Below, in pieces: positions 36,192 to 45,421 of a stretch of DNA of 64,000 nucleotides (position 1 is its first letter; every line of letters begins with the position of its first letter). Origin of the DNA: JBMYRH01 sp049602155. GTDB taxonomy: Bacteria > Myxococcota_A > UBA9042 > PHBI01 > JBMYRH01. A model generated the notes under the pieces. That model saw only the letters and a program-made list of their open reading frames with translations. It did no database searches and was not told the origin of the DNA. Position numbers and translations under genes: made by a program. Where the stretch lies: the NCBI GenBank assembly GCA_049602155.1, contig JBMYRH010000004.1:186001-250000 (forward strand), given 5' to 3'.

Positions 36192-36331
36192 GGGTGCCTC
36201 ACGTGGACAGGACGTTGAGGTCGGCGGGTGTGTTCAAACATGACTCGTGCTCTCCTGCTCGGGCTTCGGGGGCGATGTCGGGCAGAGAGAACCAGGGGTG
36301 GGTCGACTTAGGTCGACCCACCGTTTTTTTT
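36192..36331 (+). ncRNA. candidate small RNA between sigma-54-like promoter and terminator
   Basis: No protein gene on the plus strand explains the terminator here; both flanking genes lie on the minus strand. Between the sigma-54-like element and the terminator are about 140 bases with an inner imperfect hairpin (near 36250-36289, CTCTCCTGCTCG against CGGGCAGAGAG). The layout of promoter, structured body and strong Rho-independent end is that of a bacterial small RNA. Confidence 0.45.
36297..36331 (+). terminator. strong plus-strand intrinsic terminator
   Basis: A perfect 11-bp stem (GGTGGGTCGAC / GTCGACCCACC) with a TTAG loop and eight T residues. The T tract is on the plus strand only, so it does not serve the minus-strand punA. 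Confidence 0.9.
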
Positions 36332-36355
36332 GTCCGCTGCTCAGCCCAGGCTGGC

Positions 36356-37198
36356 CTATTGAGCCAGGCTCTTGGCTAACGCACGAATCGTAGCGAGCAG
36401 GCGAGGTCCAACGGCTGCCGCAGCCTCTTTGACCTCCGAGTGGTCCAAGGTCCCCTCTCCGATGCCGGCCGCATAGTTGGAGACGACGCTGATCCCGGTG
36501 ACGGTGACGCCCATATGTCTCAACGCGATAGCCTCGGGGACCGTCGACATGCCGACCAGAGTCGCCCCCTGAGTCTTGAGCATTCGGATCTCGGCTGGAG
36601 TCTCGTAAGAGGGGCCGCACATCATGGCGTAGACACCGCGCTCTAGGGTCACGTTCGCCTCGGCTGCAGCGCGCTCTAGTGTTGCCCCGAGCTCAGGACA
36701 ATACGCCTGAGTCATGTCGGGGAACCGGGGGCCGAGAGCGTCGATATTCGGACCAAACAGGGGGTTCTCACCCGTGGCATTAATGTGATCCGTGATGCGA
36801 CACAGCGTCCCCGGTGCGAACGTTGGGATGATCCCCCCCGCGGCATTCGTCAGCAGCACCCGGGGGGTGCCGAGGCGACCGAGCATTCTCACGCCGAACA
36901 CGCAGTCGGTCATCGGGTGCCCTTCGTACCGATGCACTCGCCCACTCAAGACAGCGACTGGTAACCCCTCGAGTTCCCCCAAGACCAGCTCACCCGCATG
37001 TCCCACGACGGCGGTCCGAGGCATGTTCGGGATCTCGTGATACGGGATGCGCACCGCATCAGCGACCAAGTCACCGAGCGCGGTCAGGCCGCTCCCAGCC
37101 ACGATCCCCAGCGCCGGGGTGCCTGCCCAGCGCTTACGCACTTCAGCGGTCGCTTCATCGAGCGCCGCAAGGAGTTGATGAGGGGTTGGTGTGTTCAT
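36356..37198 (-). CDS. punA: purine-nucleoside phosphorylase
   Basis: 280 residues from ATG 37198 (AGAGGA 7 bases upstream); the longer frame is rejected. Trimeric PNP motifs are present: IVAGSGLTALGD, GRVHRYEGHPM, TNAAGGI, CGPSYETPAEIRML, and LVGMSTVPEAIALRHMG with ISVVSNYAAG. It cleaves inosine or guanosine with phosphate to base and ribose-1-phosphate. It lies 22 bases after the pyrimidine-phosphorylase gene and is probably its operon partner for nucleoside salvage. Confidence 0.95.
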   Translation of the reverse strand: MNTPTPHQLLAALDEATAEVRKRWAGTPALGIVAGSGLTALGDLVADAVRIPYHEIPNMPRTAVVGHAGELVLGELEGLPVAVLSGRVHRYEGHPMTDCVFGVRMLGRLGTPRVLLTNAAGGIIPTFAPGTLCRITDHINATGENPLFGPNIDALGPRFPDMTQAYCPELGATLERAAAEANVTLERGVYAMMCGPSYETPAEIRMLKTQGATLVGMSTVPEAIALRHMGVTVTGISVVSNYAAGIGEGTLDHSEVKEAAAAVGPRLLATIRALAKSLAQ

Positions 37199-37220
37199 AA
37201 CGATCCTCTGACGCTCGTGT

Positions 37221-38510
37221 TCAATCGATCCGCTCAAGGATAAGCGGCTCGGATACCGGCGGGTGGTCGACGACGCTAAACGCAGCACCTAACCGCTCCA
37301 CCAATGTAGAATGTGGGGCCCCGGATGCCCCATGTAAGATGGTCGCAACCGACTGACCGCGCTTCACCTCAGTCCCAACGGGTGCATCCACCCGGACGCC
37401 GACGATCGGATCGACGGCTTGATCGGACCGCACCCGCCCTGCGCCTAACGCTACCCCACAGAGCCCCACCTCAAGGCCATCGATTTGACCGATAAAGCCA
37501 TCGGAAGGTGCAAGGATGGGGGTCTCGCCCGTGGGCTCAGGTAACCCGTCAATGCGCCCCCCCTGAGCCGCGACCATACGCTCCCATCGCGCATGGGCCG
37601 AGCCATCTTGGAGGGCCGTACGGATCCGTCGTGCGCCCTCGGCGTGGTCGACGCCATGGGCCAGCTCGACCATCGCGCCCCCAAGGGTCTCTACCAGCTC
37701 GACGATCGCTTTGGGGCCACCGCCGCGAAGCACATCGACAGACTCTCGCACCTCACATGCGTTACCGACCATCTGCCCGAGCGGCTCCTCCATACGGGTC
37801 AGGTAGGCCACGACACGCTTCCCCATCTGCTCGCCCACCGCGACCATGGCCTCTGCCAAGCGACGCGCATCATCGACCGTCTTCATGAAGGCAGCCCGGC
37901 CGACCTTCACGTCGAGCACCAAGCCCTCGATGCCCTCAGCGAGCTTCTTAGACATAATGCTGCTCGTAATGAGAGGGATGGACTCCACCGTGGCGGTCAC
38001 GTCCCTGAGCGCATACAGCCGCTTATCTGCAGGAGCGATATCGGCGGTCTGGCCAATCATCGCGCACCCGACTTCACTCAAGATTTCACGAAAACGCGCG
38101 ACAGAGATGTCTACCGTGAACCCAGGGATAGACTCCAACTTGTCCAGCGTCCCGCCGGTGTGGCCTAGCCCTCGGCCAGAGACCATCGGCACGATCACAT
38201 CACACGCCGCGGCGGCCGGGGCGAGCGGGAGCGAGATCTTGTCTCCCACACCACCTGTCGAGTGCTTATCGACGCGACCAGATCCAAGCGCGCTCAAGTC
38301 GAGCACGAGCCCACTCCTGAGCATGGCGTCCGTCCAAATACCGGTCTCAGCGGGGGTCATCCCACGAAAGAAGATCGCCATCGCTAAGGCAGACATTTGA
38401 TAGACCGGTAAGCGGTCTGCGGCGAACTCCGCGATCACCCAGCGGATCTCTTCTTCTGAGAGGACCGCCCCATCCCGCTTCGCAGCGATGACCTCGACTA
38501 TGCTTCGCAC
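37221..38510 (-). CDS. deoA: pyrimidine-nucleoside/thymidine phosphorylase
   Basis: 429 residues. GTG 38510 is chosen because homologues begin at MRxxxIIxKKRDG, matching MRSIVEVIAAKRDG; AGGAAAGG lies upstream. Motifs include KHSTGGVGDKIS (phosphate and substrate), GRGLGHTGGTLDKLESIPG, and the SSIMSKKLAEG region. It is the normal 430-440 residue length. It cleaves thymidine, deoxyuridine or uridine with phosphate. The open frame extends upstream to 39119 with no homology and is rejected. It leads the deoA-punA salvage pair. Confidence 0.93.
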   Translation of the reverse strand: MRSIVEVIAAKRDGAVLSEEEIRWVIAEFAADRLPVYQMSALAMAIFFRGMTPAETGIWTDAMLRSGLVLDLSALGSGRVDKHSTGGVGDKISLPLAPAAAACDVIVPMVSGRGLGHTGGTLDKLESIPGFTVDISVARFREILSEVGCAMIGQTADIAPADKRLYALRDVTATVESIPLITSSIMSKKLAEGIEGLVLDVKVGRAAFMKTVDDARRLAEAMVAVGEQMGKRVVAYLTRMEEPLGQMVGNACEVRESVDVLRGGGPKAIVELVETLGGAMVELAHGVDHAEGARRIRTALQDGSAHARWERMVAAQGGRIDGLPEPTGETPILAPSDGFIGQIDGLEVGLCGVALGAGRVRSDQAVDPIVGVRVDAPVGTEVKRGQSVATILHGASGAPHSTLVERLGAAFSVVDHPPVSEPLILERID

Positions 38511-38633
38511 CCGCACCCCTTTCCTGCTGAGAACGCTCCAATGATCGGGTCGAGGTCGACTCCGAGCAAGTAAACGCCTCGCCCCGCTCAGCGGGCGTCG
38601 ACACACCCTCGCCTTCATGCTACCCACATCGCC

Positions 38634-40019
38634 ATGACCACTGGACGCCTGCTGCGCTACCGCGTCACGGCCCTCAAGCGCCGTATCGCCGGCCCACGCA
38701 CGATGAGTGGGGCCTTGGTCGTGCTCCTCGCGCTGAGCGCCGTGGCGGCGACCGTGTGGGCTGTCTGGGGCTGGGCGAGCGGCGACGTGGACGCCGGTGA
38801 TGAGTCCTTCGCGATGCGTATCGGTGACCGCGTCTTTTGGCTCTCTGCGTTGCCCGTGCTGGTCTTCGCCTACACCACCTTCGAGGTCATCTTCCGCGCC
38901 CCTGATGGCGCCTTCATCGCGCTCTTGCCAGTGGACGGTCAGGCGCGCTGGATGGATCTCCAGCTCCGAGCCTACACGGTCCACGCCCCCCTGCTCCTCC
39001 CCGCATTCACGTACGCAGCTACCATCTTTGAAGCGGGCCAAACCGCCGGGGCGCTGAGGCTGCTGGCCGTCGCCGGGAGCGCTTATGTCGTGGGCATCGC
39101 CCTCTGCTCTTGGCTGCACTTAATGGCGGGGCGCACGATGCTCCGTGTGGCGACCCCTCTGAGCCGCTCGCTGGCCGGCGCCGCGATCGATGACGACGCC
39201 GCGCTTATCCTCTACGCCCCCGCTGCTGGGCTCGGACTCACTCTCGTCTTGATTGTCTTCCTCGACATCCTCGCGAGTCGAGCGCTCCAACTCGGTGGAC
39301 AACCCGAGGTCCTGACGGTCACTGTCGCCTTGCTGCTCATGGCGGCTGTTTGGATCGTGCGCCGCGCAGCCGTCGACGCCCGAGGATGCTTGACGCTCGT
39401 GATCTCCCGGTTTCAAGAGGTCGACACCCCCCTGCCCTACCGCGACGATGGCATCCCCGAAGAGACCCCGGGGGAGGGCCTTGCCGCGCGTCTATCTCGC
39501 TCGACTGCGGCCCTCTTCTTGCGCGACCTGCTCCAACTCAGGCGGCGCCACAGGCTGGACCGGATCCTGCTGTGGCTCTTCGCTGCCCTGGCGCTACGGG
39601 CGGGCCTGACGAACGCTGACAACGGTGACGCGCTGCTCAGCGAGCTCCTGACCCTCTACGTGGCATTTGTAGGCCTCTTCTGGACCAACGCGTTTCGACT
39701 CCATGGCCAAGAGCTCGGTTCGCCTTGGATGGCGACCACCCTGCCTCTCAAGCGCGCTGCTCAGCGACGCGCGGGCTTACTCATCGACCTCACGATGCCG
39801 GGCTGGGCCCTCCTATGGGTCACGCTCGCGACGCTCATCGCCCAACAGTGGCTTCATGCGCCACTCGTGCTGGGGATTGGCGTCATGATCGCCATCATCA
39901 GCGCACTGCTTTCGCGGGCTATCGCGACATGGATGGATGGCTACAGCACGGCTGCTGCCATCGCTTGGCGCGCGAGCGTCATCGTTTTGATCGCGCTCGC
40001 TCCAGGAGGGACTCCGTGA
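38634..40019 (+). CDS. ABC transporter permease-like membrane protein
   Basis: 461 residues with about ten to twelve hydrophobic helices (for example TMSGALVVLLALSAVAATV near residue 24 and FWLSALPVLVFAYTTFEVIF near residue 64). It has no conserved family motif I can name. Its stop overlaps the following ATPase start by four bases (GTGA), and an AGGAGG for the ATPase lies in its 3' end, so it is the membrane partner of that ATPase. The pair resembles ABC-2-type exporters. The substrate is unknown. It diverges from deoA, sharing a 123-base intergenic region. Confidence 0.75.
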   Translation: MTTGRLLRYRVTALKRRIAGPRTMSGALVVLLALSAVAATVWAVWGWASGDVDAGDESFAMRIGDRVFWLSALPVLVFAYTTFEVIFRAPDGAFIALLPVDGQARWMDLQLRAYTVHAPLLLPAFTYAATIFEAGQTAGALRLLAVAGSAYVVGIALCSWLHLMAGRTMLRVATPLSRSLAGAAIDDDAALILYAPAAGLGLTLVLIVFLDILASRALQLGGQPEVLTVTVALLLMAAVWIVRRAAVDARGCLTLVISRFQEVDTPLPYRDDGIPEETPGEGLAARLSRSTAALFLRDLLQLRRRHRLDRILLWLFAALALRAGLTNADNGDALLSELLTLYVAFVGLFWTNAFRLHGQELGSPWMATTLPLKRAAQRRAGLLIDLTMPGWALLWVTLATLIAQQWLHAPLVLGIGVMIAIISALLSRAIATWMDGYSTAAAIAWRASVIVLIALAPGGTP

Positions 40020-40762
40020 CCGACTCCTCACCACGCCTCGTCGTCGAGGGGCTCCAAAAGTCGTTCCGCAAAACGACCGCGGTGTCGACCGTCTCATTCT
40101 CCATCGCGCCCGGAGAGCGCCTCGCGATCATCGGACCTAACGGCGCAGGCAAATCCACGACCGTGAAGATGATCACGGGCCAGATCCTGCCGGACGCCGG
40201 CTCAGTGCATGTGGACGGGCACCGCATCGACGCTGAACCACTGCTGGCTAAGACCCTGACGGGCTACGTCCCACAACATCTCCAACTCTATCCCTTCCTC
40301 ACAGGTCGAGAGGTCCTCGAGTTCGTCGCTGGGGTCCGCGAGATCAGCGAGTCAAAGGCGCGCATCGACGCGCTGCTCGCGCGCTTCGCGCTCACCGATG
40401 CACAACATCGCATGACCCGCGAATACAGCGACGGGATGGCTCGGAAGCTCTCCATCGCGTGTGCCATCATAGGGGATCCTGCGCTGCTGGTGCTCGACGA
40501 GTCCTTTGCTGGCCTCGATCCACGCGCCGCGGCTGACGTTCGCGCAGTCGTGAACGAACGCTCGGCCTCTGGGGCCGCCGTCCTCTTTGTCTCCCATCAG
40601 CTCGACGCCATGGAGCGGCTGTGTAACCGCGTCCTCTTAATCGACGGTGGGCAGGTCGCAGGTACCCTAAGTGAAGCCGAACTCAGCGCGGTGCGTGAGC
40701 AACCTGATGGGTTGAACGGCTGGTACCTTGAGCACACTCAAGCGACGGAAGACCTCCCTTAG
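40016..40762 (+). CDS. ABC transporter ATP-binding protein
   Basis: 248 residues from GTG 40016, with AGGAGG at 40004-40009. Motifs: Walker A GPNGAGKST, Q-loop in VPQHLQLYPFL, an altered signature YSDGMARK in place of LSGGQ, Walker B LLVLDESFAGLD, and H-loop in FVSHQ. The start codon lies in the stop of the permease gene, which fixes the pairing. It powers export or remodelling through the 461-residue membrane partner. Confidence 0.93.
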   Translation: MTDSSPRLVVEGLQKSFRKTTAVSTVSFSIAPGERLAIIGPNGAGKSTTVKMITGQILPDAGSVHVDGHRIDAEPLLAKTLTGYVPQHLQLYPFLTGREVLEFVAGVREISESKARIDALLARFALTDAQHRMTREYSDGMARKLSIACAIIGDPALLVLDESFAGLDPRAAADVRAVVNERSASGAAVLFVSHQLDAMERLCNRVLLIDGGQVAGTLSEAELSAVREQPDGLNGWYLEHTQATEDLP

Positions 40763-40796
40763 CGCGCACTCAGGCCCCCGCTTGAGGGCCGCGCAC

Positions 40797-41228
40797 TTAG
40801 CTCAATCGACCGCGTAAGAGACTTTGAAAACCCGCGTTCGCTGCTGGCATGGGTAGATCCACAAGCTCACGCAGAGAGAGCAACTCAAGGGCCTCACTCG
40901 CGAGCGGTTTGGGCTCAGCGCTCTCTGGGGTCGTCGCGGTCTCATAGAAGAGGATCAAGACGTCACGCTCTGGGTAGCTGTGGTGCGCAAAGGTGATCGG
41001 GGTCATTGGCCCCACCGTGACACCCAGCTCCTCCAAAAGCTCCCGTTTTAGTGCATCGTCGGGGGCTTCACCGGCCTCGACGCGTCCCCCCGGGAGTTCC
41101 CACTGCCCAGCCAAGTGAACCCCTTCAGGTCGCTTAGTCACGACATAGCGAGGCTCATCTGGGGTGCCCGCCGCGGGGTGACTCACTAGCCCGACGACGA
41201 CCCACACCGTGTCGCTCAAGACCCACAC
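40797..41228 (-). CDS. Nudix hydrolase (MutT-like)
   Basis: 143 residues. The Nudix box is complete: GGRVEAGEAPDDALKRELLEELGV fits G-x5-E-x7-R-E-U-x-E-E-x-G-U. A LAGQWELPGG lead-in is typical of MutT-type enzymes acting on oxidised or modified nucleoside triphosphates, but substrate cannot be read from sequence. The GTG start overlaps the end of the lytic transglycosylase gene by 13 bases; an in-frame GTG at 41207 would start after it. Confidence 0.88.
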   Translation of the reverse strand: MWVLSDTVWVVVGLVSHPAAGTPDEPRYVVTKRPEGVHLAGQWELPGGRVEAGEAPDDALKRELLEELGVTVGPMTPITFAHHSYPERDVLILFYETATTPESAEPKPLASEALELLSLRELVDLPMPAANAGFQSLLRGRLS

Positions 41229-41761
41229 CCGTAGCGCAAGTAGGACGCTCGAGCTGCTAGGACCTTCTCGACATAGGAGCGGTTCTTCGGCAAGCGGGCT
41301 TGCCTCCGCGCGAGGTTGGGCTGCGCAAAGCCAGCGTTATAGCCGCTCAGCGCGTAGACAATATCGTCTTTGTAGTAGCGCAAGAAGCCCTTCAGCACCT
41401 TGACTCCGCACGCAATATTCGCCTCGGGCTCTCGCAGATCGCCGCACGCCAACTTGTCACCATTGCGCGGCATCACTTGCATCAGCCCCAACGCACCGAC
41501 GCGGCTCACCGCCTCTGGTCGAAAGGTCGACTCGACCTTCACGATCCCAACGAGGAGCGCATGATCGATGTTGTTCGCATGGGAGGCCTCCTCCAGGAGC
41601 GGCACGACCGCTTCGCAGCGTTTCACTGCGCTGCCCTTCCAACCGTGGCTCTTTGCGGCGTTCGCAGAGGCGCCAATTGGGGCGCGTCGCACCTCTTGAG
41701 CAGTGGCGCTACAGCCACTCGCGCCCATCGCAATCCATACGGCCAGGAGAACTCTACACAT
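41216..41761 (-). CDS. lytic transglycosylase lipoprotein (SLT family)
   Basis: 181 residues from ATG 41761 (an upstream TTG 41788 is less likely). A lipoprotein signal ends GASGC. The SLT core is present: LVGIVKVESTFRP with catalytic Glu77, GALGLMQVMP, and LSGYNAGFA. It cleaves peptidoglycan glycan strands by forming 1,6-anhydro-muramic acid ends. It is small, similar to MltE/EmtA. It is followed by the Nudix gene with overlapping ends. Confidence 0.9.
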   Translation of the reverse strand: MCRVLLAVWIAMGASGCSATAQEVRRAPIGASANAAKSHGWKGSAVKRCEAVVPLLEEASHANNIDHALLVGIVKVESTFRPEAVSRVGALGLMQVMPRNGDKLACGDLREPEANIACGVKVLKGFLRYYKDDIVYALSGYNAGFAQPNLARRQARLPKNRSYVEKVLAARASYLRYGCGS

Positions 41762-41861
41762 GGGATGACGATCCACCCGAGCTACCAAATCGGCAAATTC
41801 TCTCCCCCTACATCCGACCGACCAGGTTGCCAGCCGCGGGTGAGTCGTTATCCTCCCTACT

Positions 41862-43580
41862 ATGAACGACTCCGAGCACGAGGCGAGCTGGACCGCCGCT
41901 CATGCGGCACGTGGAGAGCGCGACTTTGAAGTCGCGCTCAACGCCTTCGAGCGCAGCATCGCTTTAGCTCAACAGGACCACTGGCCCGAGCGAGAGGTCG
42001 AGGCGCGGCTCTTCGCGGCCTCCTGTGCGCGGCAAATTGGCCTCAACGAGATCAACGAAGCCCACCTCCACGCAGCCGTCGCGACAGGGCGTCAACGCGG
42101 GCTCGCGCACCTGCTCGCCAGGGCCCTTGGGGAGCTCGGGACGCTCGCGGTCCTCAAAGGGCAGACGGGTATGGGCGCCGCTTGGTACCAAGAGGCCCTG
42201 GAGATCGCGAAGCGCATCGAAGACCGCCGCACGGCAGCTACCCAGCTCGGCAATCTCGGCCTCCTCGCACTTCAGCGAGGAGACCACGACTCAGCTCGGG
42301 CCTTGCTCACCGAGCGGCTCGAGGACGTCTTGAGCCTAGAAGCGGCGAATGAAGCGGCAGACACCTTGATCACCTTGGCCGAGGTCGAGCTCGCGAGTGG
42401 TCAGCGTGACGCAGCAGAGAAAGCCCTCCTGAGGGCGCTCTCCCTGCTGCGCGGGAAGAAGACCGCGCGCTCGGTCCGCGGCATGGCCTGCTCCTTCGTC
42501 TTGTTAGCGCGCATCGCCCGGGAGCGAGGACAGCCGTCAGAGGCACAGCGGCTCGCCAAGCGCGGCCTACGCGCCGCAGAGGCGTCGGGGGCCAAGAGAG
42601 AGGCTGCTCACGCACGTCTGCAGCTTGGCCATATCGCCAACGGGCAAGGAGAGCGCCTTAAAGCCAAGCAACACCTCGGGCGCGCTGCAGAGGATCTGAA
42701 GCTCTTGGGGGACGCCCTGCAAGGCTTGGTCGCCGAGGTCGCCCTCGCCGGCCTAGCCGTCGACGAAGGTGCCCTCACGAGCGCACGCCTGACCTACGCC
42801 GCTGCTGCGAAGGGCTTTGACCGCTACAACAACCCCAACGCAGCGATCGACGCGACCCTCCTCGTCGCGCAACTCGACGCCAAGATGGGGCGCCTCGCTG
42901 ATGCAGAGAGCGCCCTCACCGGCGCCTTGGACCGTGCGCAGGGCCTCTCTTACGAGGCTGCGATTGCACGTATCGAGGTGAACCTCTCTAGCATCCAAGG
43001 CCTTGGAGGGCGACATGAGGCCTGCGTGACAGGGTGCCTCCAAGGGGCCCGTCGATTCGAAGCCTTGGGTCGCAATGGCGATCAGGCCCTCGCGCTCTTG
43101 GCTGCAGGGGAGGCATTGGTGAATTTAGAGCGGCTCGAGGACGCTGACACCATCTTTCAAGAAGCGGAGCATTTGCTCACCGGCATGTCTGACGGACGAG
43201 GCGCCCGAGTGCTCGAAGCCTGGCGATGCCGTGTGCGCCTCGCACAACGCGACCTTGAGCGCGACGCAGCGCTCCTCGACGGCCTCTGTGATGCCATGGA
43301 GCAGGCCGGAGACTTGACCGTGGCCATGGAGCATCGTCTGAGCCTCGCCACCCGGCCTGATGCCGCTGAGAGCCGCGCTGAGAGCCTCATGACACACGCC
43401 AAAGGCATCGGCCTGTGGCCTATCGCGACCGCTGCCGAGGCGTGGCTCGTAGCGCGCTCCGGAGAAGCTCCAGAGGCCCTGGCACAAGACGCTGAGGACC
43501 GAGGCTACATTCGCCTCTCCGCGCGTATCCGAGCGTATCCTCTGGGTGTACGATCACCCGAAGGTGATGGGGCGACCTAG
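41862..43580 (+). CDS. TPR-repeat protein
   Basis: 572 residues, cytoplasmic (no signal), built almost entirely of TPR pairs: ALNAFERSIALAQ, LLARALGELGTLAVLKGQ, ATQLGNLGLLALQRGD, LERALSLLRG. It resembles the TPR tail of regulator proteins such as the STAND protein at 24946-28047, but lacks a catalytic N-terminus. It is divergent from the lytic transglycosylase and ends in a four-base interleave with the PEGA gene. Its binding partner is unknown. Confidence 0.8.
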   Translation: MNDSEHEASWTAAHAARGERDFEVALNAFERSIALAQQDHWPEREVEARLFAASCARQIGLNEINEAHLHAAVATGRQRGLAHLLARALGELGTLAVLKGQTGMGAAWYQEALEIAKRIEDRRTAATQLGNLGLLALQRGDHDSARALLTERLEDVLSLEAANEAADTLITLAEVELASGQRDAAEKALLRALSLLRGKKTARSVRGMACSFVLLARIARERGQPSEAQRLAKRGLRAAEASGAKREAAHARLQLGHIANGQGERLKAKQHLGRAAEDLKLLGDALQGLVAEVALAGLAVDEGALTSARLTYAAAAKGFDRYNNPNAAIDATLLVAQLDAKMGRLADAESALTGALDRAQGLSYEAAIARIEVNLSSIQGLGGRHEACVTGCLQGARRFEALGRNGDQALALLAAGEALVNLERLEDADTIFQEAEHLLTGMSDGRGARVLEAWRCRVRLAQRDLERDAALLDGLCDAMEQAGDLTVAMEHRLSLATRPDAAESRAESLMTHAKGIGLWPIATAAEAWLVARSGEAPEALAQDAEDRGYIRLSARIRAYPLGVRSPEGDGAT

Positions 43581-45124
43581 AAGGTGAAGCCCATCCCGAC
43601 GCCGGAGCCATTGCCCGGCAGCATCGTCGGACCGACGTACTGCAGCTTCAACTGAGGCGCTTCATAAGAGGCCGCGCCCCCCGAATCACCGCTGTCCATC
43701 AAGAGGAAGGCGAGGACAGAGCCCACGGCTGCGGCGCCCGCGACGACGCCCATCGCGGTCGCGATCGTCGAGCTTGTGTTGCCCGCCTCGGCTTGCTGGT
43801 AAAGCTCGGACTCTGCATTTGTGCATGCCCATGGTTTGTTTGGTGCGGTGCACCCTGCGTCCACCCAGGCTTGGTTGGCGGATTGATAGTCGAGCATCAT
43901 CACGATGCCGACCACACCGGATACAGCTGCAGTGCCCGCGAGGGTCCACCCCACCCAATTCGTGTACCACGGGCCGGCGGAGCCGCTGCTGCTCGCCCCT
44001 GTCCATCCACTGATGAACTGCGCCAGCTGAACGACCCGGTTGTTGCTGATCACGTTCGCCTTTGTCACGAGCGACTGCTCCTTAGACACGGTGCTCGTCG
44101 CCACCTCGATCAAGTGCCCCTCGATGTGGACCTCACCGTCTCGCTCGACCAACCCCGTGACGAGGACATAGTCGACGCTCAGCATCTTTCCGATTCGACC
44201 CGCGAAGTCACCGATCCGCTGGTCGAGTGTCGCTGTGTCGGGGAAGACCAACCCAAAGCGCTCACCGTCAAAGGCCGTCGCTGTCTCGAAGTCGATGTCG
44301 ATGTCGATGGACGTCGGTGCCTCTGTCGAGAGCTCTAGCTTGTGAACCAGAGACTCGCGGCCGTCCTTCCGTGCGATGACCGTGACAGGACCGGGGTAAA
44401 GCCCCTCGTAGGTCGCCGGCGAGGGGGCCTCTTGAACCTGACCGTTGATCAAGATCTCGGCCCCGGCGGGCTCGGTACGCACGCTCAGTACGGCGGTCCG
44501 CTGCTCGCTCAGCTGACGGTAGGTCTCGCGGTAGAGCGCCACAATGTTCGGGTGGTACTCATCGTCCGTCACCTTCTCCTCATCTCCGAAGACGCGGATG
44601 ATCTCGGCCATGATCTGCTGAGCCTTATCTCGATTCTTGTTGTCGAAGTGCGAGCGCGCGAGGAGCATCTGCGTCAAGAAGAGGTCTTTGCGGATCTTCT
44701 TATTCAGGGAGAGCTGATCCATGATCATGATCAGGTCCGACTTGGCGCGCCCCAAGACCTCAATCGCCTTACGAGGGTTCTCGTAGACGAGCTGGTCACC
44801 TTGCTTGAGCGCCTGCTCGATCTGCTTGAGCTTGTCCTCCGTGTCGCGGCGCCCAGAGGACGTGACGGACTTTGAGACCTGACTCGCAGTGTCCGATCGG
44901 CTCAACACCGCGAACTTGCCCATCTCGGAGATGGACTCGGTCACACGCAGGGCGTAGTCGGGTGTCTTCGCGTACTCCCCATCGCCGACATAAAGTTCAA
45001 GGACCGCGAGCGAGGACTCCAGCCCTTCGTCAGCATGAACCGTAGGCGCCATCAGAGACGCCACACCGATCATCAACATGCTCGACATCGCAGCAGGATT
45101 TATCGTCATAAGTCGAAGGCGCAT
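43577..45124 (-). CDS. PEGA-domain exported protein
   Basis: 515 residues from ATG 45124, with GAGGAGGG upstream. A signal peptide (cleavage near VHA-DE) leads to an N-terminal domain that resembles proteins assembled from a curli/CsgG-like or TolB-like energy-independent fold (AVLELYVGDGEYAKTPDYALRVTESI). A helical segment follows (about 95-215), then a PEGA domain around 215-290 (LSVRTEPAGAEILINGQ). A domain near 295-395 resembles the N-terminal one. The C-terminus has two hydrophobic helices around residues 400-490 and a beta end (GVGMGFTF). It is probably a membrane-anchored surface protein. Confidence 0.75.
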   Translation of the reverse strand: MRLRLMTINPAAMSSMLMIGVASLMAPTVHADEGLESSLAVLELYVGDGEYAKTPDYALRVTESISEMGKFAVLSRSDTASQVSKSVTSSGRRDTEDKLKQIEQALKQGDQLVYENPRKAIEVLGRAKSDLIMIMDQLSLNKKIRKDLFLTQMLLARSHFDNKNRDKAQQIMAEIIRVFGDEEKVTDDEYHPNIVALYRETYRQLSEQRTAVLSVRTEPAGAEILINGQVQEAPSPATYEGLYPGPVTVIARKDGRESLVHKLELSTEAPTSIDIDIDFETATAFDGERFGLVFPDTATLDQRIGDFAGRIGKMLSVDYVLVTGLVERDGEVHIEGHLIEVATSTVSKEQSLVTKANVISNNRVVQLAQFISGWTGASSSGSAGPWYTNWVGWTLAGTAAVSGVVGIVMMLDYQSANQAWVDAGCTAPNKPWACTNAESELYQQAEAGNTSSTIATAMGVVAGAAAVGSVLAFLLMDSGDSGGAASYEAPQLKLQYVGPTMLPGNGSGVGMGFTF

Positions 45125-45224
45125 GAGGCCCTCCTCAAGGTCAGGATTTGGCGCACTCACGGTGCGAGAGCGCGCGCCCATGTTATTCCTCGGTCGAGTC
45201 GTGTCAAACGATCGCCAGAACGCA

Positions 45225-45257
45225 AAGGAGCCCCAGCCAAAACGACCGGGGCTCCTT
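45225..45257 (-). terminator. hairpin terminator after tRNA-Met
   Basis: A 10-bp stem (AAGGAGCCCC / GGGGCTCCTT) with a 13-base loop lies 6 bases past the tRNA 3' end on the minus strand. The T tract is poor, so termination may be partial; it may work in both directions. Confidence 0.65.
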
Positions 45258-45262
45258 GTATT

Positions 45263-45339
<77 letters not shown>

Positions 45340-45351
45340 TCAGCGCGTGGG

Positions 45352-45380
45352 CAACTAGCAGCCCGCTACGCCCCCGTCAA
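45352..45380 (-). promoter_or_regulatory. promoter of tRNA-Met
   Basis: On the minus strand TTGACG (45380-45375) is followed after 17 bases by TAGTTG (45357-45352), placing the start about 5-7 bases before the mature tRNA. Confidence 0.5.
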
Positions 45381-45421
45381 GCGATCGTCTCTCTTGAGGC
45401 CCTGACTGGACGGCACAGGGC

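Noticed and set aside
38511..39119. 203-codon extension in front of deoA
   Set aside because: No homology, overlaps the divergent permease gene; family N-terminus begins at GTG 38510.
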